Source: Amphibacillus sp. MSJ-3
Lineage (GTDB): Bacteria > Bacillota > Bacilli > Bacillales > Amphibacillaceae
DNA: 64,000 bases
Direction of reading: 5' to 3'
Assembly (NCBI RefSeq): GCF_018919165.1
Contig: NZ_JAHLQM010000003.1
Coordinates: 62,001 to 126,000, forward strand
This document shows positions 20,328 to 33,629 of the stretch, piece after piece; position 1 is the first letter of the stretch, and each line of letters begins with the position of its first letter. The position numbers and the translations under genes were made by a program. A model generated the notes under the pieces. It made no database searches, was not told where the DNA came from, and worked only from the letters and a program-made list of their open reading frames with translations.

Positions 20328-21014
20328 TTGTATAATCGAAAGACCTGGCGACATGTATTTAAATTAGATCCAGATAAATCATTAACCGATCACCAAATAG
20401 ATCAAGTTTGCCAATCAGGCACCGATGCAATTATTGTTGGTGGGACAGATCATGTGACCCTAGAAGGGGTAGTCAATTTAATGAGTCGAATTCGCCAATA
20501 TCCAATTCCATGCGTTTTAGAAGTATCGACATTAGATGCGATTGCACTTGGTTTCGATTTTTACTTTATTCCGACCGTCCTAAATAGTCAAGATAAAAAA
20601 TGGTTGCTTGATATTCAACATCGAGCGATTAAAGAATATGGTCATATGATCAATTGGTCCGAGCTTGTTACTGAAGGATATGTGATTTTAAATCCCGAAG
20701 CCAAGGCTTATCAGCTCACAGATTGCCAGCTGCCAGACTTTGAAGAGGTGATTGCTTACGCCCAAATCGTTGAGCATATGTTAAAAATGCCAATTCTTTA
20801 CCTAGAGTACAGCGGAACATATGGTGATCCTAGCCTTGTCAAAAGTGTTAAGGAAGAATTGAATCATACACAACTCGTCTATGGTGGTGGGATCACGACT
20901 TTGGCGCAGGCCGAAGAGATGGCTGAGTTTGCTGATACAATTGTTGTTGGGAATAGTTTATATGAGCACTTCGATCAAGCACTCGAAACAGTAAAAATAA
21001 AGAAAGATAGATAA
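20328..21014 (+). CDS. pcrB: Heptaprenylglyceryl phosphate synthase
   Basis: PcrB is a TIM-barrel prenyltransferase related to archaeal GGGP synthase; it joins heptaprenyl diphosphate to glycerol-1-phosphate. The sequence begins [20 protein letters not shown], with [13 protein letters not shown] near residue 32, [11 protein letters not shown] near 163 and VYGGGITT near 187, which form the phosphate- and substrate-binding edge. The start is TTG 20328, with TAGGAGG seven bases upstream. It sits 13 bases ahead of pcrA, the conserved Firmicutes arrangement. Confidence 0.94.
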   Translation: MYNRKTWRHVFKLDPDKSLTDHQIDQVCQSGTDAIIVGGTDHVTLEGVVNLMSRIRQYPIPCVLEVSTLDAIALGFDFYFIPTVLNSQDKKWLLDIQHRAIKEYGHMINWSELVTEGYVILNPEAKAYQLTDCQLPDFEEVIAYAQIVEHMLKMPILYLEYSGTYGDPSLVKSVKEELNHTQLVYGGGITTLAQAEEMAEFADTIVVGNSLYEHFDQALETVKIKKDR

Positions 21015-21027
21015 AGGCGGTGTCATT

Positions 21028-23265
21028 GTGAATCAACCGATTAATAATTTACTTGTTGGATTAAATGATAAACAAAGAGAAGCGGTTCAAAAGACAGATG
21101 GTCCGCTTTTAATTATGGCAGGTGCCGGAAGTGGAAAAACACGTGTTCTAACACATAGAATCGCATATTTATTAGATGAAAAACAAATTTCACCAAGAAA
21201 TGTTTTGGCGATCACATTTACGAATAAAGCAGCTCGAGAAATGAAGGAGCGGGTTAGTCAACTTGTAGGACCGGAAGCAGATCATATGTGGGTATCCACT
21301 TTCCACTCAATGTGTGTTCGAATCCTTCGACGAGATGCTGACCGTATTGGTTTAAGTCGTAGCTTCACCATCTTAGATAGTGGTGATCAGCTAACAGTCA
21401 TAAAAAATATCCTGAAAGAAAAAAACCTCGACCAAAAGAAATTTGAGCCGAGAGCGTTACTTGCAGGGATAAGCTCAGCAAAAAATAATTTACAAACCCC
21501 AGATCAATTTCAAGCAAGTGCGGGAGATTATTATCAAAAGACAATCGCTGATGTTTACCAGAGCTATCAAAAAACATTAATCAAAAACCAGTCACTTGAC
21601 TTTGATGATTTAATTATGCAAACTATTCACTTATTTGAGCGTGTTCCTGAAGTTTTAGAATATTACCAACGGCGTTTTCAATATATTCATGTTGATGAGT
21701 ACCAAGATACGAACTATGCACAATACTATTTAGTCAAACAACTTGCCGCAAAATATCAAAATATTTGCGTGGTTGGAGATTCTGATCAATCAATTTATCG
21801 TTGGCGGGGAGCAGATATAAAAAATATCTTATCTTTTGAAAAGGATTATCCAAATGCTGACCTTGTTTTATTAGAACAAAATTACCGCTCAACGAAGTCG
21901 ATTCTTGAAGCAGCCAATGCAGTTATAAAGAACAACACTGACCGCAAGGCAAAGCAACTTTGGACGGACAATGATAGTGGTTCAAAACTACATTATTATG
22001 AAGCGGAAACAGAACGCTATGAAAGTATATATGTTGCCAATCAAATTGAAGAATATGTTCAATCAAATGACTTTAACTACCGCGATATTGCGATTTTATA
22101 TCGAACGAATGCTCAATCAAGGGCAATTGAAGAAACATTTGTTAAAGCGAATATTCCTTATCAGATGGTTGGAGGAACTAAATTCTATGAGCGAAAAGAA
22201 ATTAAGGATATGCTTGCCTACCTTCGTCTAATCTCAAATCCAAATGATGACTTAAGTTTTGTTCGTGTTGTAAACGAACCGAAGCGGGGAATAGGTAGAG
22301 CTTCTGTTGAGAAATTAGAAAGATACGCTGCTGAACATGATATTTCACTCTATACAGCCAGCCAGGAAATTGACTTTGTTGGTCTAGGTACCCGAGCGAC
22401 AAAAGCATTAGCGGAATTCTCTCAGCTGATTAAGAATTGGATTCAACAACAGGAATTTCTAACAGCAACAGATATGGTAGAAGAGGTATTGGAGAAAACG
22501 GGTTATTTAGAGATGCTGACAAACGATCGAACGCTGGAAGCACAGACCCGCCTGGAAAATTTAAATGAATTTAAAACTGTTACACAGAACTTTGAACAAG
22601 AAAGTGACGATAAAAGCTTAATCGCCTTTTTAACTGATTTAGCACTTATTGCTGATATTGATCGTATGGACGATGACCCATTTGCTGATAATAAAGTAAC
22701 GATGATGACTTTACATGCTGCTAAAGGTTTGGAATTCCCGGTTGTTTTTCTAGTAGGCATGGAGGAGAATGTTTTCCCGCATAGTCGTTCCTTATTAGAT
22801 GAAGAAGAAATGGCAGAAGAACGTCGGTTGGCTTATGTTGGTATTACAAGAGCGGAGAAGGTTTTACACCTTACCCATGCGAAAATGCGGACACTCTATG
22901 GTCGGACAAATATGAATCGCATGAGTCGATTTATTAGCGAGATACCAACAGACTTATTAGCAGGTTTTGAAGAACAAAAGGATGAATTTCTATTTGGGCT
23001 ACCTAACCAAAGACAAGCATTTTCAGAGGACCCGGTTCCCGTAAAAAAACAGCCCGTCAAACGATTTGCACAGAAGACAACAACGGGTGGAGAAAAAGAG
23101 GCTTGGCAAGTTGGGGATAAAGCACAACATAAGAAATGGGGACTTGGTACAATTGTTAAAGTAACAGGAACGGGAGAGTCAATGGAACTAGATGTTGCTT
23201 TTCCAGCTCCAACAGGAGTTAAACGTTTATTAGCAAAATTCGCACCGATTACGAAAGTAGAATAA
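21028..23265 (+). CDS. pcrA: ATP-dependent DNA helicase PcrA (UvrD/Rep family)
   Basis: PcrA is an SF1A 3'-5' helicase for repair, rolling-circle replication and conflict resolution. Walker A is AGAGSGKT at residues 31-38; motif Ia is [15 protein letters not shown], motif [10 protein letters not shown], motif [19 protein letters not shown], motif [16 protein letters not shown] and motif [14 protein letters not shown]. The C-terminal ~50 residues form the Tudor-like domain ([20 protein letters not shown]) that binds RNA polymerase in relatives. The start is GTG 21028. Confidence 0.96.
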   Translation: MNQPINNLLVGLNDKQREAVQKTDGPLLIMAGAGSGKTRVLTHRIAYLLDEKQISPRNVLAITFTNKAAREMKERVSQLVGPEADHMWVSTFHSMCVRILRRDADRIGLSRSFTILDSGDQLTVIKNILKEKNLDQKKFEPRALLAGISSAKNNLQTPDQFQASAGDYYQKTIADVYQSYQKTLIKNQSLDFDDLIMQTIHLFERVPEVLEYYQRRFQYIHVDEYQDTNYAQYYLVKQLAAKYQNICVVGDSDQSIYRWRGADIKNILSFEKDYPNADLVLLEQNYRSTKSILEAANAVIKNNTDRKAKQLWTDNDSGSKLHYYEAETERYESIYVANQIEEYVQSNDFNYRDIAILYRTNAQSRAIEETFVKANIPYQMVGGTKFYERKEIKDMLAYLRLISNPNDDLSFVRVVNEPKRGIGRASVEKLERYAAEHDISLYTASQEIDFVGLGTRATKALAEFSQLIKNWIQQQEFLTATDMVEEVLEKTGYLEMLTNDRTLEAQTRLENLNEFKTVTQNFEQESDDKSLIAFLTDLALIADIDRMDDDPFADNKVTMMTLHAAKGLEFPVVFLVGMEENVFPHSRSLLDEEEMAEERRLAYVGITRAEKVLHLTHAKMRTLYGRTNMNRMSRFISEIPTDLLAGFEEQKDEFLFGLPNQRQAFSEDPVPVKKQPVKRFAQKTTTGGEKEAWQVGDKAQHKKWGLGTIVKVTGTGESMELDVAFPAPTGVKRLLAKFAPITKVE

Positions 23266-25278
<2,013 letters not shown>

Positions 25279-25296
25279 AAGGGGAAGAGGAATTCA

Positions 25297-26463
25297 ATGA
25301 AGCATTTGTATGGGCTATTTGGTATTTTATTAATCGCTTTGCTCACTAGTTGTGCACCTGACTTTAGCGATCCAAATGAAATTATCGATGAAACTTTGCC
25401 AGAAGATATCGGACAAGAGACAGCGATTATCCCAAACTACAGTGTATCTGAATCAGAATATCAAGTCCTTTTGCCGTATCGAGTAAGTCAGTCAAGGGGA
25501 GTGACAACGAATCAAGTTGCGAATCGATTAGATATTACGGTCTTGGAGAATGATCTTAGACGACATTCAACATCAGTTTTTGACCCAGATACTTACTTTT
25601 TCCAAGAGGGCCAGCAAATTTCTTATAGTGAATTGTTTAGTTGGCTAGAAAGAGAATCAGATTCAAGTGAAGAAGGTTTAAATCCACCGATTGATATTGA
25701 TAAAAATACATCGACAGAAGAGAGTATAGAGAAGGAGCGGGAGAATCCAAAATATTTATCTCATATTTTAGAACAAAATTATTTAACCCGTTCAGATGAT
25801 AATGTCGTTCAACTCGCAGGAATTTCGATTGGAATTGCAATGAAATCAAACTACCGCTTTCAAACGGAAGTAGGTGGACCATTTTATTATGAGAATATTT
25901 CTAAAAAAGAGATGTTATCTGAAGCAAAACCAATAGCTGAGGAAGTTGTTAAGCGGATTAGAGCTAAAGATGGTCTTCAGGATATTCCAATTATGGTGGC
26001 GATATACAGAGAAGCGGCCCGTGACGGTCTTGTACCAGGTAACTTTGTTGCAAAGACAACGATTCAAGGCGGAAGTCAAGAGATTGGCAATTGGGAATCG
26101 ATTGACGAGAAGTATGTTCTGTTTCCTTCAAATAGTGCACAGGATATTGATCCAAACTTGTCATCAACAGTAGAAGAATTTAAATCAGAAGTTGCTAACT
26201 ATTTCCCTAATTATGTTGGTGTTATTGGTCAGGGCTTTTATCAAGATGGAGAAATTCGCAGTCTTGTACTTGAAATCCCGATTGAATTTTATGGTCAAGC
26301 AGAAGTCATCGGTTTTACTCAATATGTCTATGGACTCGTCATGGATAGTTTCCAACCTCACTATGATATCGAAGTGAATATCAAGTCGAATGATCGACAA
26401 GAAAGCTTGATTGTCAGAAAAGCAGGTGACGAGGAACCTTATGTTCATGTCTACCAACGCTAA
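25297..26463 (+). CDS. camS: CamS-family lipoprotein
   Basis: The N-terminus MKHLYGLFGILLIALLTSCAPD is a lipoprotein signal with lipobox LTSC. The remainder matches the CamS/YerH family (named for the sex-pheromone peptide precursor of enterococci and staphylococci): YFFQEGQQISYSE, YLSHILEQNYL, IMVAIYREAARDGLVPGNFVA. Its function in Bacillaceae is unknown. It follows ligA by 18 bases, as yerH does in B. subtilis. Confidence 0.88.
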   Translation: MKHLYGLFGILLIALLTSCAPDFSDPNEIIDETLPEDIGQETAIIPNYSVSESEYQVLLPYRVSQSRGVTTNQVANRLDITVLENDLRRHSTSVFDPDTYFFQEGQQISYSELFSWLERESDSSEEGLNPPIDIDKNTSTEESIEKERENPKYLSHILEQNYLTRSDDNVVQLAGISIGIAMKSNYRFQTEVGGPFYYENISKKEMLSEAKPIAEEVVKRIRAKDGLQDIPIMVAIYREAARDGLVPGNFVAKTTIQGGSQEIGNWESIDEKYVLFPSNSAQDIDPNLSSTVEEFKSEVANYFPNYVGVIGQGFYQDGEIRSLVLEIPIEFYGQAEVIGFTQYVYGLVMDSFQPHYDIEVNIKSNDRQESLIVRKAGDEEPYVHVYQR

Positions 26464-26836
26464 GTAAAAGTGATTAAAAGGAAAAAAGGGGCCATGCTTT
26501 TTAAAAAAATGGCAAATGAATAGTTGCGTAATTGCTATATTATTTGCTATTATCATTTATATGTATAACTTGTTTAAGTAGAGGTCCTTGATCTCCGTAA
26601 GGCGTCTATTTCAAATCTTACTTTAAGAGCAGTAAAACCCCTTTTGAACAAGTTAAGTGATCAGCAAATGAGGGTGTTCAAAAGCATTAACTATTTTGGG
26701 TGTCCCCTTAATAACTGGATATTTGATAGAGTAGTTTGAATGTCGAATGGTTAACTGTCTGATGAATGAATCCAAACCTAAGATGATCTTAAATTAGGCT
26801 TGATCATGTGATGAAAATTTTCTGGAGGTGAAGCAA
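26464..26836 (+). other. 373-bp intergenic region between camS and gatC
   Basis: No gene or clear terminator is seen. GGTTAACTGTCTGATGAATG near 26750 resembles the ACTGTCAGTAAGA end of the dispersed repeat read backwards, so a decayed copy is possible. No strong promoter for gatC was identified. Confidence 0.35.
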
Positions 26837-27127
26837 ATGGCACAAATTTCGAAAGAACAAGTCGAGCAAGTGGCGGATATTGCTCGAATAGCCATTACAG
26901 AAGAAGAAGCATCTGTGTTATCCAAACAGCTTAGTGAGATGATGAAATATGCAGATGTATTAAAAGATTTAGATACAAGTGAAGTAGAACCGACTGTTCA
27001 AGTTGTTGATTTAAAAAATGTTATGCGTAAAGATGAACCTAGACAATGGACCAGTCAAGAAGAAGTATTAAATAATTCCCTTGACCATAAAGAAGGTCAA
27101 TTTAGCGTCCCATCAATTTTAGAATAG
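26837..27127 (+). CDS. gatC: Asp/Glu-tRNA amidotransferase subunit C
   Basis: GatC is the small subunit that wraps and stabilises GatA in the GatCAB complex, which amidates Glu-tRNA(Gln) and/or Asp-tRNA(Asn). The 96-residue sequence has the family pattern [37 protein letters not shown] as a helix pair, then VMRKDEP. ATG 26837 lies six bases after GGAGGTGA. It is followed by gatA (11-base gap) and gatB. Confidence 0.95.
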   Translation: MAQISKEQVEQVADIARIAITEEEASVLSKQLSEMMKYADVLKDLDTSEVEPTVQVVDLKNVMRKDEPRQWTSQEEVLNNSLDHKEGQFSVPSILE

Positions 27128-27138
27128 GAGGTCGAAAA

Positions 27139-28611
27139 ATGTCTATTTTTGATTATACATTAAAAGAATTACAAGCGAAGCTACATAATAAAGAGCTCAC
27201 GGTAACTGAACTCGTTCAAGCCTCTTTTGATCAAATTGATGCAGTGGATGATGAAATCAGAGCCTTTATTACATTAAATAAAGAACGAGCACTTGAACAA
27301 GCCAAACAACTTGATCAAGAAATTGACCAAGCAAATAACCCCTTGTTCGGAATACCGATTGGAATTAAAGATAATATTGTAACGAAAGATTTGCGAACAA
27401 CTGCTGCAAGTAAGATGCTAGATAACTTTGAACACCCATTATATGATGCAACGGTGATCGAAAAATTATCAGCAGCAAAAACAGTTACAATTGGGAAATT
27501 AAATATGGATGAGTTTGCAATGGGATCATCAACAGAAAGTTCTTACTATTATCCAACGCGGAATCCTTGGAATACGGATTATGTGCCAGGTGGCTCTAGT
27601 GGAGGTTCAGCAGCAGCTGTTGCCGGAAGAGAAGTCTTTTTCTCACTTGGCTCCGATACAGGCGGATCGATTCGAGGCCCGTCATCATATTGTGGGGTTG
27701 TTGGTCTGAAGCCAACTTACGGACTTGTCTCACGTTTTGGGGTGATTGCCTTTGCCTCTTCATTAGATCAAGTTGGAACGATTACGAAAAACGTTGAAGA
27801 TAATGCCCATTTACTTCAAGCAATTGCTGGACATGACCCAATGGATTCAACAACTGTCGACATAGATCTACCTAACTACCAAGATGAATTGAAAAAAGGT
27901 GTCAAAGGACTAAAAATTGCTGTTCCTAAAGAATATTTAGCTGATGGAATTAGTGATGAAGTTAGAAAATCTGTTATTGACGCACTTAAAGTATATGAAG
28001 ACCTTGGCGCAACATGGGAAGAGGTTTCCTTGCCACATTCGAAATATGCTGTAGCTGCATATTATTTGATATCTTCAGGTGAGGCATCAGCAAACCTTGC
28101 TCGTTTTGACGGCATTAGATACGGTCACCGTGCAGAAAATGTAGAAAATATGATTGATCTTTTCAAACAATCACGTAGTGAAGGATTCGGAGAAGAAGTT
28201 AAACGACGTATTCTGTTTGGAACAATTGCCCAAAGTTCAGGATATTATGAAGACTACTATAAAAAAGCTCAACAAGCACGAACCTTAATTAAGGCTGATT
28301 TTGACCAAATCTTTAAAGATTATGATGTCATCATCGCTCCAACGACACCAACAACTGCTTTCAAAGTAGGCGAACTTATTGATGATTCGATGACGATGTA
28401 TGCCAATGATCTATTGACTATCCCTGTTAACTTAGCAGGTGTACCAGCTATCTCAATCCCATCTGGCTTCTCTGAAGAAACAGGTTTGCCTTTTGGTTTA
28501 CAAATCATTGGTAAACATTTTGATGAAGCAACAATTTACCGGACAGCTTATGCTTTTGAACAAGCAACTGACTATCATAAAAAGCGTCCGAACTTGGGAG
28601 GTGCGAAGTAA
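27139..28611 (+). CDS. gatA: Asp/Glu-tRNA amidotransferase subunit A (glutaminase)
   Basis: GatA releases ammonia from glutamine for GatB. It is an amidase-signature enzyme: Lys77 in [10 protein letters not shown], then [13 protein letters not shown] and [25 protein letters not shown] give the Lys, cis-Ser and nucleophile Ser. The length of 490 residues is normal. AATAGGAGG precedes the ATG, and the stop abuts the gatB start. Confidence 0.96.
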   Translation: MSIFDYTLKELQAKLHNKELTVTELVQASFDQIDAVDDEIRAFITLNKERALEQAKQLDQEIDQANNPLFGIPIGIKDNIVTKDLRTTAASKMLDNFEHPLYDATVIEKLSAAKTVTIGKLNMDEFAMGSSTESSYYYPTRNPWNTDYVPGGSSGGSAAAVAGREVFFSLGSDTGGSIRGPSSYCGVVGLKPTYGLVSRFGVIAFASSLDQVGTITKNVEDNAHLLQAIAGHDPMDSTTVDIDLPNYQDELKKGVKGLKIAVPKEYLADGISDEVRKSVIDALKVYEDLGATWEEVSLPHSKYAVAAYYLISSGEASANLARFDGIRYGHRAENVENMIDLFKQSRSEGFGEEVKRRILFGTIAQSSGYYEDYYKKAQQARTLIKADFDQIFKDYDVIIAPTTPTTAFKVGELIDDSMTMYANDLLTIPVNLAGVPAISIPSGFSEETGLPFGLQIIGKHFDEATIYRTAYAFEQATDYHKKRPNLGGAK

Positions 28612-30042
28612 ATGAATTTTGAAACAGTTATTGGACTTGAAGTTCATGTGGAATTAAAAACAAATTCGAAGATTTTCAGCCCAAGTCCGAATCATTTTGG
28701 GGCAAAACCAAATGAAAATGTTAACCCAATTGATTTAGCTTATCCAGGCGTTTTACCTGTTTTAAATGAGGAAGCAGTTAACTTTGCGATGAAAGCAGCA
28801 ATGGCCTTAAACTGTGAGATTGCAACACATACAAAATTTGATCGAAAAAACTACTTTTACCCAGACAATCCAAAAGCATATCAAATTTCACAATTCGATC
28901 AACCGATTGGTGAAAATGGTTGGATTGATATTGAAGTAGATGGAAAGACAAAAAGAATCGGTATTACACGTCTACACATGGAAGAAGATGCAGGGAAACT
29001 AATGCACAGTGATGATGGATACTCATTAGTTGACTATAACCGTGCAGGCACACCACTTGTTGAGATTGTTTCTGAACCTGATATTCGGTCACCAGAAGAA
29101 GCTTATGCTTACCTTGAAAAACTGAAAAATATTATTCAATATACAGGTGTTTCCGATTGTAAAATGGAAGAAGGCTCATTACGTTGTGATGCCAATATTT
29201 CACTTCGCCCAATTGGACAGGAGAAGTTTGGAACAAAAACGGAATTAAAGAATTTAAACTCATTTTCATTTGTTCAAAAGGGTTTAGAATTTGAAGAAAA
29301 ACGCCAACGAGATGTCTTGTTATCCGGTGGAACGATTCTACAAGAAACCCGCCGCTATGATGAACAAACGAAAGAAACGATTTTAATGCGGGTTAAAGAA
29401 GGGGCGGACGATTACCGCTACTTCCCTGAGCCAGATCTTCTACCTTTGTATATTGATGAAGACTGGAAAGCTCGGATACGCGCTGAAATTCCAGAACTTC
29501 CAGATGCTAGAAAGAAACGCTATATTGAATCATTAAACTTACCAGCTTATGATGCAATGATACTCACCAGTACAGTCGAAATGTCAGATTTCTTTGAAGC
29601 AACGATTGCTGCAGGTGCAGATGTTAAACAAGCCTCTAACTGGTTGATGGGCGAAGTATCAGCCTATATGAATAAACAGCAAAAGGAATTATCAGATCTG
29701 TCCCTTACACCAGAAGGACTAGCGAAAATGATTAACCTAATAGATGATGGAACGCTATCATCGAAAATGGCGAAAAAGGTTTTTGCAGAGCTTGTCGAAA
29801 AAGGCGGCGATCCAGAAAAGATTATTAAAGAAAAAGGTCTAATCCAGATTTCAGATGAAGGACAACTCACTGAAATTGTAACTGCCATTCTCGATAAAAA
29901 TCCACAATCGATTGAAGACTTTAAGAATGGGAAAGATCGAGCACTTGGCTTCTTGGTTGGTCAAGTGATGAAAGAAACAAAAGGACAGGCCAACCCACCA
30001 ATGGTAAATAAAATTTTATTAGCTGAAATGAACAAGCGTTAA
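28612..30042 (+). CDS. gatB: Asp/Glu-tRNA amidotransferase subunit B
   Basis: GatB activates the misacylated tRNA with ATP and transfers ammonia to it. Signatures: [20 protein letters not shown] at the start, [19 protein letters not shown] near residue 80, HMEEDAGKL near 122, and the C-terminal YqeY-like tRNA-binding tail. The length is 476 residues. It begins at the base after the gatA stop, so the two are coupled. Confidence 0.96.
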   Translation: MNFETVIGLEVHVELKTNSKIFSPSPNHFGAKPNENVNPIDLAYPGVLPVLNEEAVNFAMKAAMALNCEIATHTKFDRKNYFYPDNPKAYQISQFDQPIGENGWIDIEVDGKTKRIGITRLHMEEDAGKLMHSDDGYSLVDYNRAGTPLVEIVSEPDIRSPEEAYAYLEKLKNIIQYTGVSDCKMEEGSLRCDANISLRPIGQEKFGTKTELKNLNSFSFVQKGLEFEEKRQRDVLLSGGTILQETRRYDEQTKETILMRVKEGADDYRYFPEPDLLPLYIDEDWKARIRAEIPELPDARKKRYIESLNLPAYDAMILTSTVEMSDFFEATIAAGADVKQASNWLMGEVSAYMNKQQKELSDLSLTPEGLAKMINLIDDGTLSSKMAKKVFAELVEKGGDPEKIIKEKGLIQISDEGQLTEIVTAILDKNPQSIEDFKNGKDRALGFLVGQVMKETKGQANPPMVNKILLAEMNKR

Positions 30043-30051
30043 AGTTACCAG

Positions 30052-30090
30052 GAAGACTATCGATCATCATATATTGATAGTCTTTCTTTT
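30052..30090 (+). terminator. Terminator after gatB
   Basis: GAAGACTATC pairs with GATAGTCTTTC around a 14-nt loop, followed by a T-rich stretch, 10 bases after the stop. Confidence 0.82.
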
Positions 30091-30209
30091 GCTATGACTG
30101 GGACTTTTCAATATTTAAATAAGCAAGGGAAAATTGTATATTTAAGCAAGGTTAAGGATTCGAAAGAGGTAATTACAACGATCATTAAGAGGGATAAAGT
30201 AAAACTTCA

Positions 30210-30530
30210 ATCAGTGGAGGTTGGGGCTACAGGGCCGAGGTCATGCAGATCTTACCAAGGGGCATGCTGGATTTAGTCCGCCTGTCCCCTTCCCGTTGAT
30301 TGGAACAGGGACTAGGGTTGGGACTGGGACTGGGACTGCGTTTACTCGTCCCACCGAAGTGATTTGCGTTTACTCGTCTCACCGAAAACATTTGTTAGTC
30401 CCACAAGTGGATGACACAAAGGCCCTTGAATCAATCGGGACTTTACCGTCAGTTGATCTCCCACTTATAGTGCAAAATTTCCTTCGAATGATTGAAACGG
30501 GAGTCTTACTGACAGTTACACTGCGATAAA
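30210..30530 (+). repeat. Dispersed intergenic repeat, copy 1
   Basis: This 321-bp copy begins ATCAGTGGAGGTTGGGG and ends CTTACTGACAGTTACACTGCGATAAA. Shared blocks with copies 2 and 3 are a hairpin GGGACT...TTACTCGTCCC, ATGACACAAAGGCCC then TGAATCAATC, and TTGATCTCCCA. An internal run of GGGACT(G) units near 30306-30338 expands the hairpin. It lies between gatB and dagK. Open frames here are shadows. Confidence 0.75.
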
Positions 30531-30612
30531 TAAGATGAAAACATCTATAAATAAACTTGATAAAATGGTATCATAAAAATAGGTAAAAAAGTACGTAGAT
30601 CGGAGGATCACC

Positions 30613-31557
30613 ATGAAACGCGCTCGAATTATTTATAATCCGACATCTGGAAGAGAATCATTTAAAAATAAGCTCCCAGATGTATTAGTGAAATTTGAAC
30701 AAGCAGGATATGAAACATCAACCCATGAAACAACAGGGATTGGCGATGCAACGGAAGCAGCAAGACTAGCTGTCGCACGTGGATTTGATACAATTGTTGC
30801 TGTTGGTGGAGATGGAACTATTAATGAAGTTGTGACAGGAATTGCCGAGGCCATACATCGCCCACGCTTAGGAATTATCCCAGCTGGGACAACAAATGAC
30901 TTTGCAAGGGCACTCAATATTCCAAAGTCAATTGATAAAGCCGTTGACATCATTTTATCCGGACATACTAAGAAATTGGATATTGGTAAAGTGAATCAAC
31001 ATTACTTCGTTAATATTGCTGGTGGTGGAAAATTAACAGAGGTTTCCTATGAAGTACCAAGCAAATTAAAAACATTGATAGGACAACTTGCTTATTTCAT
31101 TAAAGGAGCCGAGTTACTGCCAAGATTACGACCAATCTATACCCGAATTGAATATGATGGCCAGGTTTTCGAAGATGAAATCATGCTGTTTCTAGTAGCA
31201 AACACAAATTCAGTAGGCGGTTTTGAAAAGCTAGCACCGGAAGCAGAAATGAATGATGGTTACTTTGATTTACTTGTGCTAAAAAAATGTAATATCGCTG
31301 AATTTATTCGTCTAGTCACCGCTGCAACAAGAGGTAATCATTTTGGAGATCCAAGTATCTTTTATGTTCAAGCGAAGCATATTAATGTTCAAACTGACGA
31401 AAGAATGCAACTCAATATCGACGGTGAGTACGGCGGTGATTTACCTGGTGAATTCTCAAATTTAAAACAACATATCGAATATTTTGTTCCAACTGAAGAA
31501 CAAGCTAGAAAAGTAAAAATCGAAAAGGAAATACAAATGGAAAAAGCTCTCGATTAA
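30613..31557 (+). CDS. dagK: Diacylglycerol kinase (lipid kinase, DagK/YerQ type)
   Basis: This soluble lipid kinase phosphorylates diacylglycerol made during lipoteichoic acid synthesis, returning it to phospholipid. The nucleotide-binding motif VAVGGDGTINEV lies near residue 62 and PAGTTNDFARALNIP near 94. The C-terminal domain carries LLVLKKCNIAEFIRL and LNIDGEYGGDLPG. The length of 314 residues agrees with DgkB of B. subtilis. ATG with CGGAGGATC upstream. The gatB-dagK-rlmCD order follows B. subtilis apart from genes missing between. Confidence 0.92.
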   Translation: MKRARIIYNPTSGRESFKNKLPDVLVKFEQAGYETSTHETTGIGDATEAARLAVARGFDTIVAVGGDGTINEVVTGIAEAIHRPRLGIIPAGTTNDFARALNIPKSIDKAVDIILSGHTKKLDIGKVNQHYFVNIAGGGKLTEVSYEVPSKLKTLIGQLAYFIKGAELLPRLRPIYTRIEYDGQVFEDEIMLFLVANTNSVGGFEKLAPEAEMNDGYFDLLVLKKCNIAEFIRLVTAATRGNHFGDPSIFYVQAKHINVQTDERMQLNIDGEYGGDLPGEFSNLKQHIEYFVPTEEQARKVKIEKEIQMEKALD

Positions 31558-31573
31558 CCTCTTGAGCTTTTTT
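31541..31573 (+). terminator. Terminator overlapping the end of dagK
   Basis: AAAAAGCTC pairs with GAGCTTTTT around 14 bases that include the stop codon, then T's. Confidence 0.7.
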
Positions 31574-32036
31574 AAGTCATGTCAACTTTTACCATGGATT
31601 AGCTCCTAGATCCTCACAAGAATTAGATTAAGGAAACCTTTATATAATAAGTGTGGAAACTAGCGACGATAAATGCTTAATTAGTTCAGCTAATACTCAA
31701 CCAGATGGGGAAGATTGAGTTTATCTTGGGAAAACTGTGGTAAACGGTCAAATCTATACTAACCACCAAGAGCTTTATTGTTGATCAATAAATTTGACCA
31801 CTCCCCATTTCGTCCCAAAGAGGTTTTGGCAAAATCAAAATCCATATCTTCACTCTAAAGCTTATGTGACGATCTACAGACGAAAACGATTTATCGTATT
31901 TAAACAAGATCCGACGGCAAAAATAATTCATAGAAAAACGCACGGCAATATTTTCGTATTTCCCGGGAAATAAAGTCGAATCATGGTAAGATTCATATCT
32001 GAAGGTTGATATGGTATAAGAAAGGAAGTAAAGCCA
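31574..32036 (+). other. 463-bp leader or intergenic region before rlmCD
   Basis: There is no supported gene. The stretch 31650-31790 contains TATAATAAG, then AATCTATACTAACCACCAAGAGC and other blocks that could fold with an upstream CTTGGG. I could not match it to a known leader class. An extended -10 (TGGTATAAG, about 32009-32017) is the likely rlmCD promoter, with GAAAGGAAG as ribosome site. Confidence 0.4.
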
Positions 32037-33419
32037 ATGTCTAAACAGGAAAGCCCAGTTCAAAAAAATCAAACAATCACTCTATCTTTTGAAGACATTA
32101 CGCATGATGGAAATGGAGTAGGCAAAATTGCAGGCTATCCCGTGTTCGTTTCAAATACTTTACCTGGTGAAACTGCTGAGGTGAAGATTATTAAAGTAAA
32201 AAAGAATTTCGCAATCGGAAAAAGCCTAAAACTAATCAAGGAGAGTCCGGAACGTGTAGCCCCTCCTTGCAATGTTTACGACCAATGCGGTGGCTGCCAA
32301 CTTCAACATATGAGCTATTCTATGCAGCTAGATATGAAAAGAAATCAAGTCGAAAATGTCCTGCGAAAAATAGCCCATCTTAACGATATTGATGTTAAAC
32401 CAACATTAGGTATGGACGACCCATGGCGCTATCGAAATAAAGTTCAAGTGCCAGTTGCGGAAAAAGATGATCAATTAATTACTGGTTTTTACCGACGACG
32501 AAGTCATGATATCATCGAAGGAATGGATCGTTGTATCGTTACATCTGAAGTCAATGATCAACTGGTTGAATTAGTCAGAAAAGTAGCTGAAGAACTAGGG
32601 ATTCCAGCATATGATGAACAGACACATCGGGGTGTTCTTCGCCACATTATGGTTCGTAGCGGTGAACATACAGGTGAAACGATGATTGTGATCGTCACCA
32701 AAACAAAAACTATTCCCAACCAGGAACAATTGATTAAGCGAATCACTGATTGCTACCCCACAATAACATCGATCATGCATAATATTAATCCAGATCGAAC
32801 AAATGTCATTCTAGGCAAGAAGACAAAATGTTTATGGGGTCAAGAATATATTTATGACACAATAGGTAAGGTGAAGTTTGCTATATCAGCATTATCCTTT
32901 TACCAAGTTAATCCAAAGCAAACGAAGGTTCTCTATGATAAAGTTCTGGAATTTGCCAACCTCACTGGTAGTGAAACAGTCATTGATGCTTACTGCGGAA
33001 TCGGCAGTATCTCACTCTTTCTTGCTCAAAGGGCTAAAAAAGTCTATGGTGTCGAAATTGTCCCACAAGCCATTGAAGACGCCAAGAAAAACGCTGAACT
33101 AAACGGCCTTACCAATACAGAATTTATCGTCGGACAAGCAGAAAAAGTCATGCCAAGGTGGAAAGCAGAGCGATTAAACCCGGATGTTATCGTTGTTGAT
33201 CCACCAAGAAAAGGCTGTGAGGAATCATTACTAAAGGCTATGATTGATATGAACCCTAGTCGAATTGTTTATGTCTCATGTAATCCCTCAACGTTCGCCA
33301 GAGATTTAGTGACATTGACTGAAGGTGGCTATAAACTGAGAGAAGTTCAACCAGTAGACATGTTCCCCCAGACTTTGCATGTGGAGTGTGTATCGTTGCT
33401 ACAAAGAGAAACTATATAG
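32037..33419 (+). CDS. rlmCD: 23S rRNA (uracil-5-)-methyltransferase RlmCD
   Basis: This SAM-dependent methyltransferase makes two m5U residues in 23S rRNA in Gram-positives (B. subtilis YefA). An N-terminal TRAM domain (ITLSFEDITHDGNGVGKI) is followed by an iron-sulfur region PPCNVYDQCGGCQLQHM, with a fourth Cys in MDRCIV. The SAM-binding site is VIDAYCGIGSISLFLA near residue 315. The catalytic region is DPPRKGCEESLL, with the nucleophile Cys in VYVSCNPSTFARDL. The length is 460 residues. GAAAGGAAG precedes the ATG. Confidence 0.94.
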   Translation: MSKQESPVQKNQTITLSFEDITHDGNGVGKIAGYPVFVSNTLPGETAEVKIIKVKKNFAIGKSLKLIKESPERVAPPCNVYDQCGGCQLQHMSYSMQLDMKRNQVENVLRKIAHLNDIDVKPTLGMDDPWRYRNKVQVPVAEKDDQLITGFYRRRSHDIIEGMDRCIVTSEVNDQLVELVRKVAEELGIPAYDEQTHRGVLRHIMVRSGEHTGETMIVIVTKTKTIPNQEQLIKRITDCYPTITSIMHNINPDRTNVILGKKTKCLWGQEYIYDTIGKVKFAISALSFYQVNPKQTKVLYDKVLEFANLTGSETVIDAYCGIGSISLFLAQRAKKVYGVEIVPQAIEDAKKNAELNGLTNTEFIVGQAEKVMPRWKAERLNPDVIVVDPPRKGCEESLLKAMIDMNPSRIVYVSCNPSTFARDLVTLTEGGYKLREVQPVDMFPQTLHVECVSLLQRETI

Positions 33420-33567
33420 AAATCCTTAGTTTTAAACACTTTCACAAGCATTTCGTGTTTGTAGGAGAAGGTGAAAAAACTAGAAATAAAGTACTGAAAA
33501 ACCACATTACCGTTTCAGTGGTAATTGATCTGGGGTGTGGGAACACAATAGAATAAAAATATTGTAA

Positions 33568-33598
33568 GGCGTTCAAATAAAATGAACGTCTTTTTTTT
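33568..33598 (+). terminator. Terminator ahead of the broken methyltransferase gene
   Basis: GGCGTTCA pairs with TGAACGTC around AATAAAA, followed by eight T. It lies 150 bases after rlmCD and 31 bases before the fragment at 33630. Confidence 0.75.
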
Positions 33599-33629
33599 AC
33601 GCCTAAAAATGGAGAATAGAAGGTGGAAT

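Noticed and set aside
30094-30529. Two short plus-strand frames after gatB
   Set aside because: They lie in or next to the dispersed repeat, whose other copies do not preserve the frames.
31600-31800. T-box leader ahead of rlmCD
   Set aside because: No specifier loop, T-box core sequence or terminator was found, and the downstream gene is not an amino-acid gene.
31785-32072. Minus-strand 95-codon frame overlapping the rlmCD start
   Set aside because: It overlaps the start and ribosome site of rlmCD, has no ribosome site and looks like no known protein.
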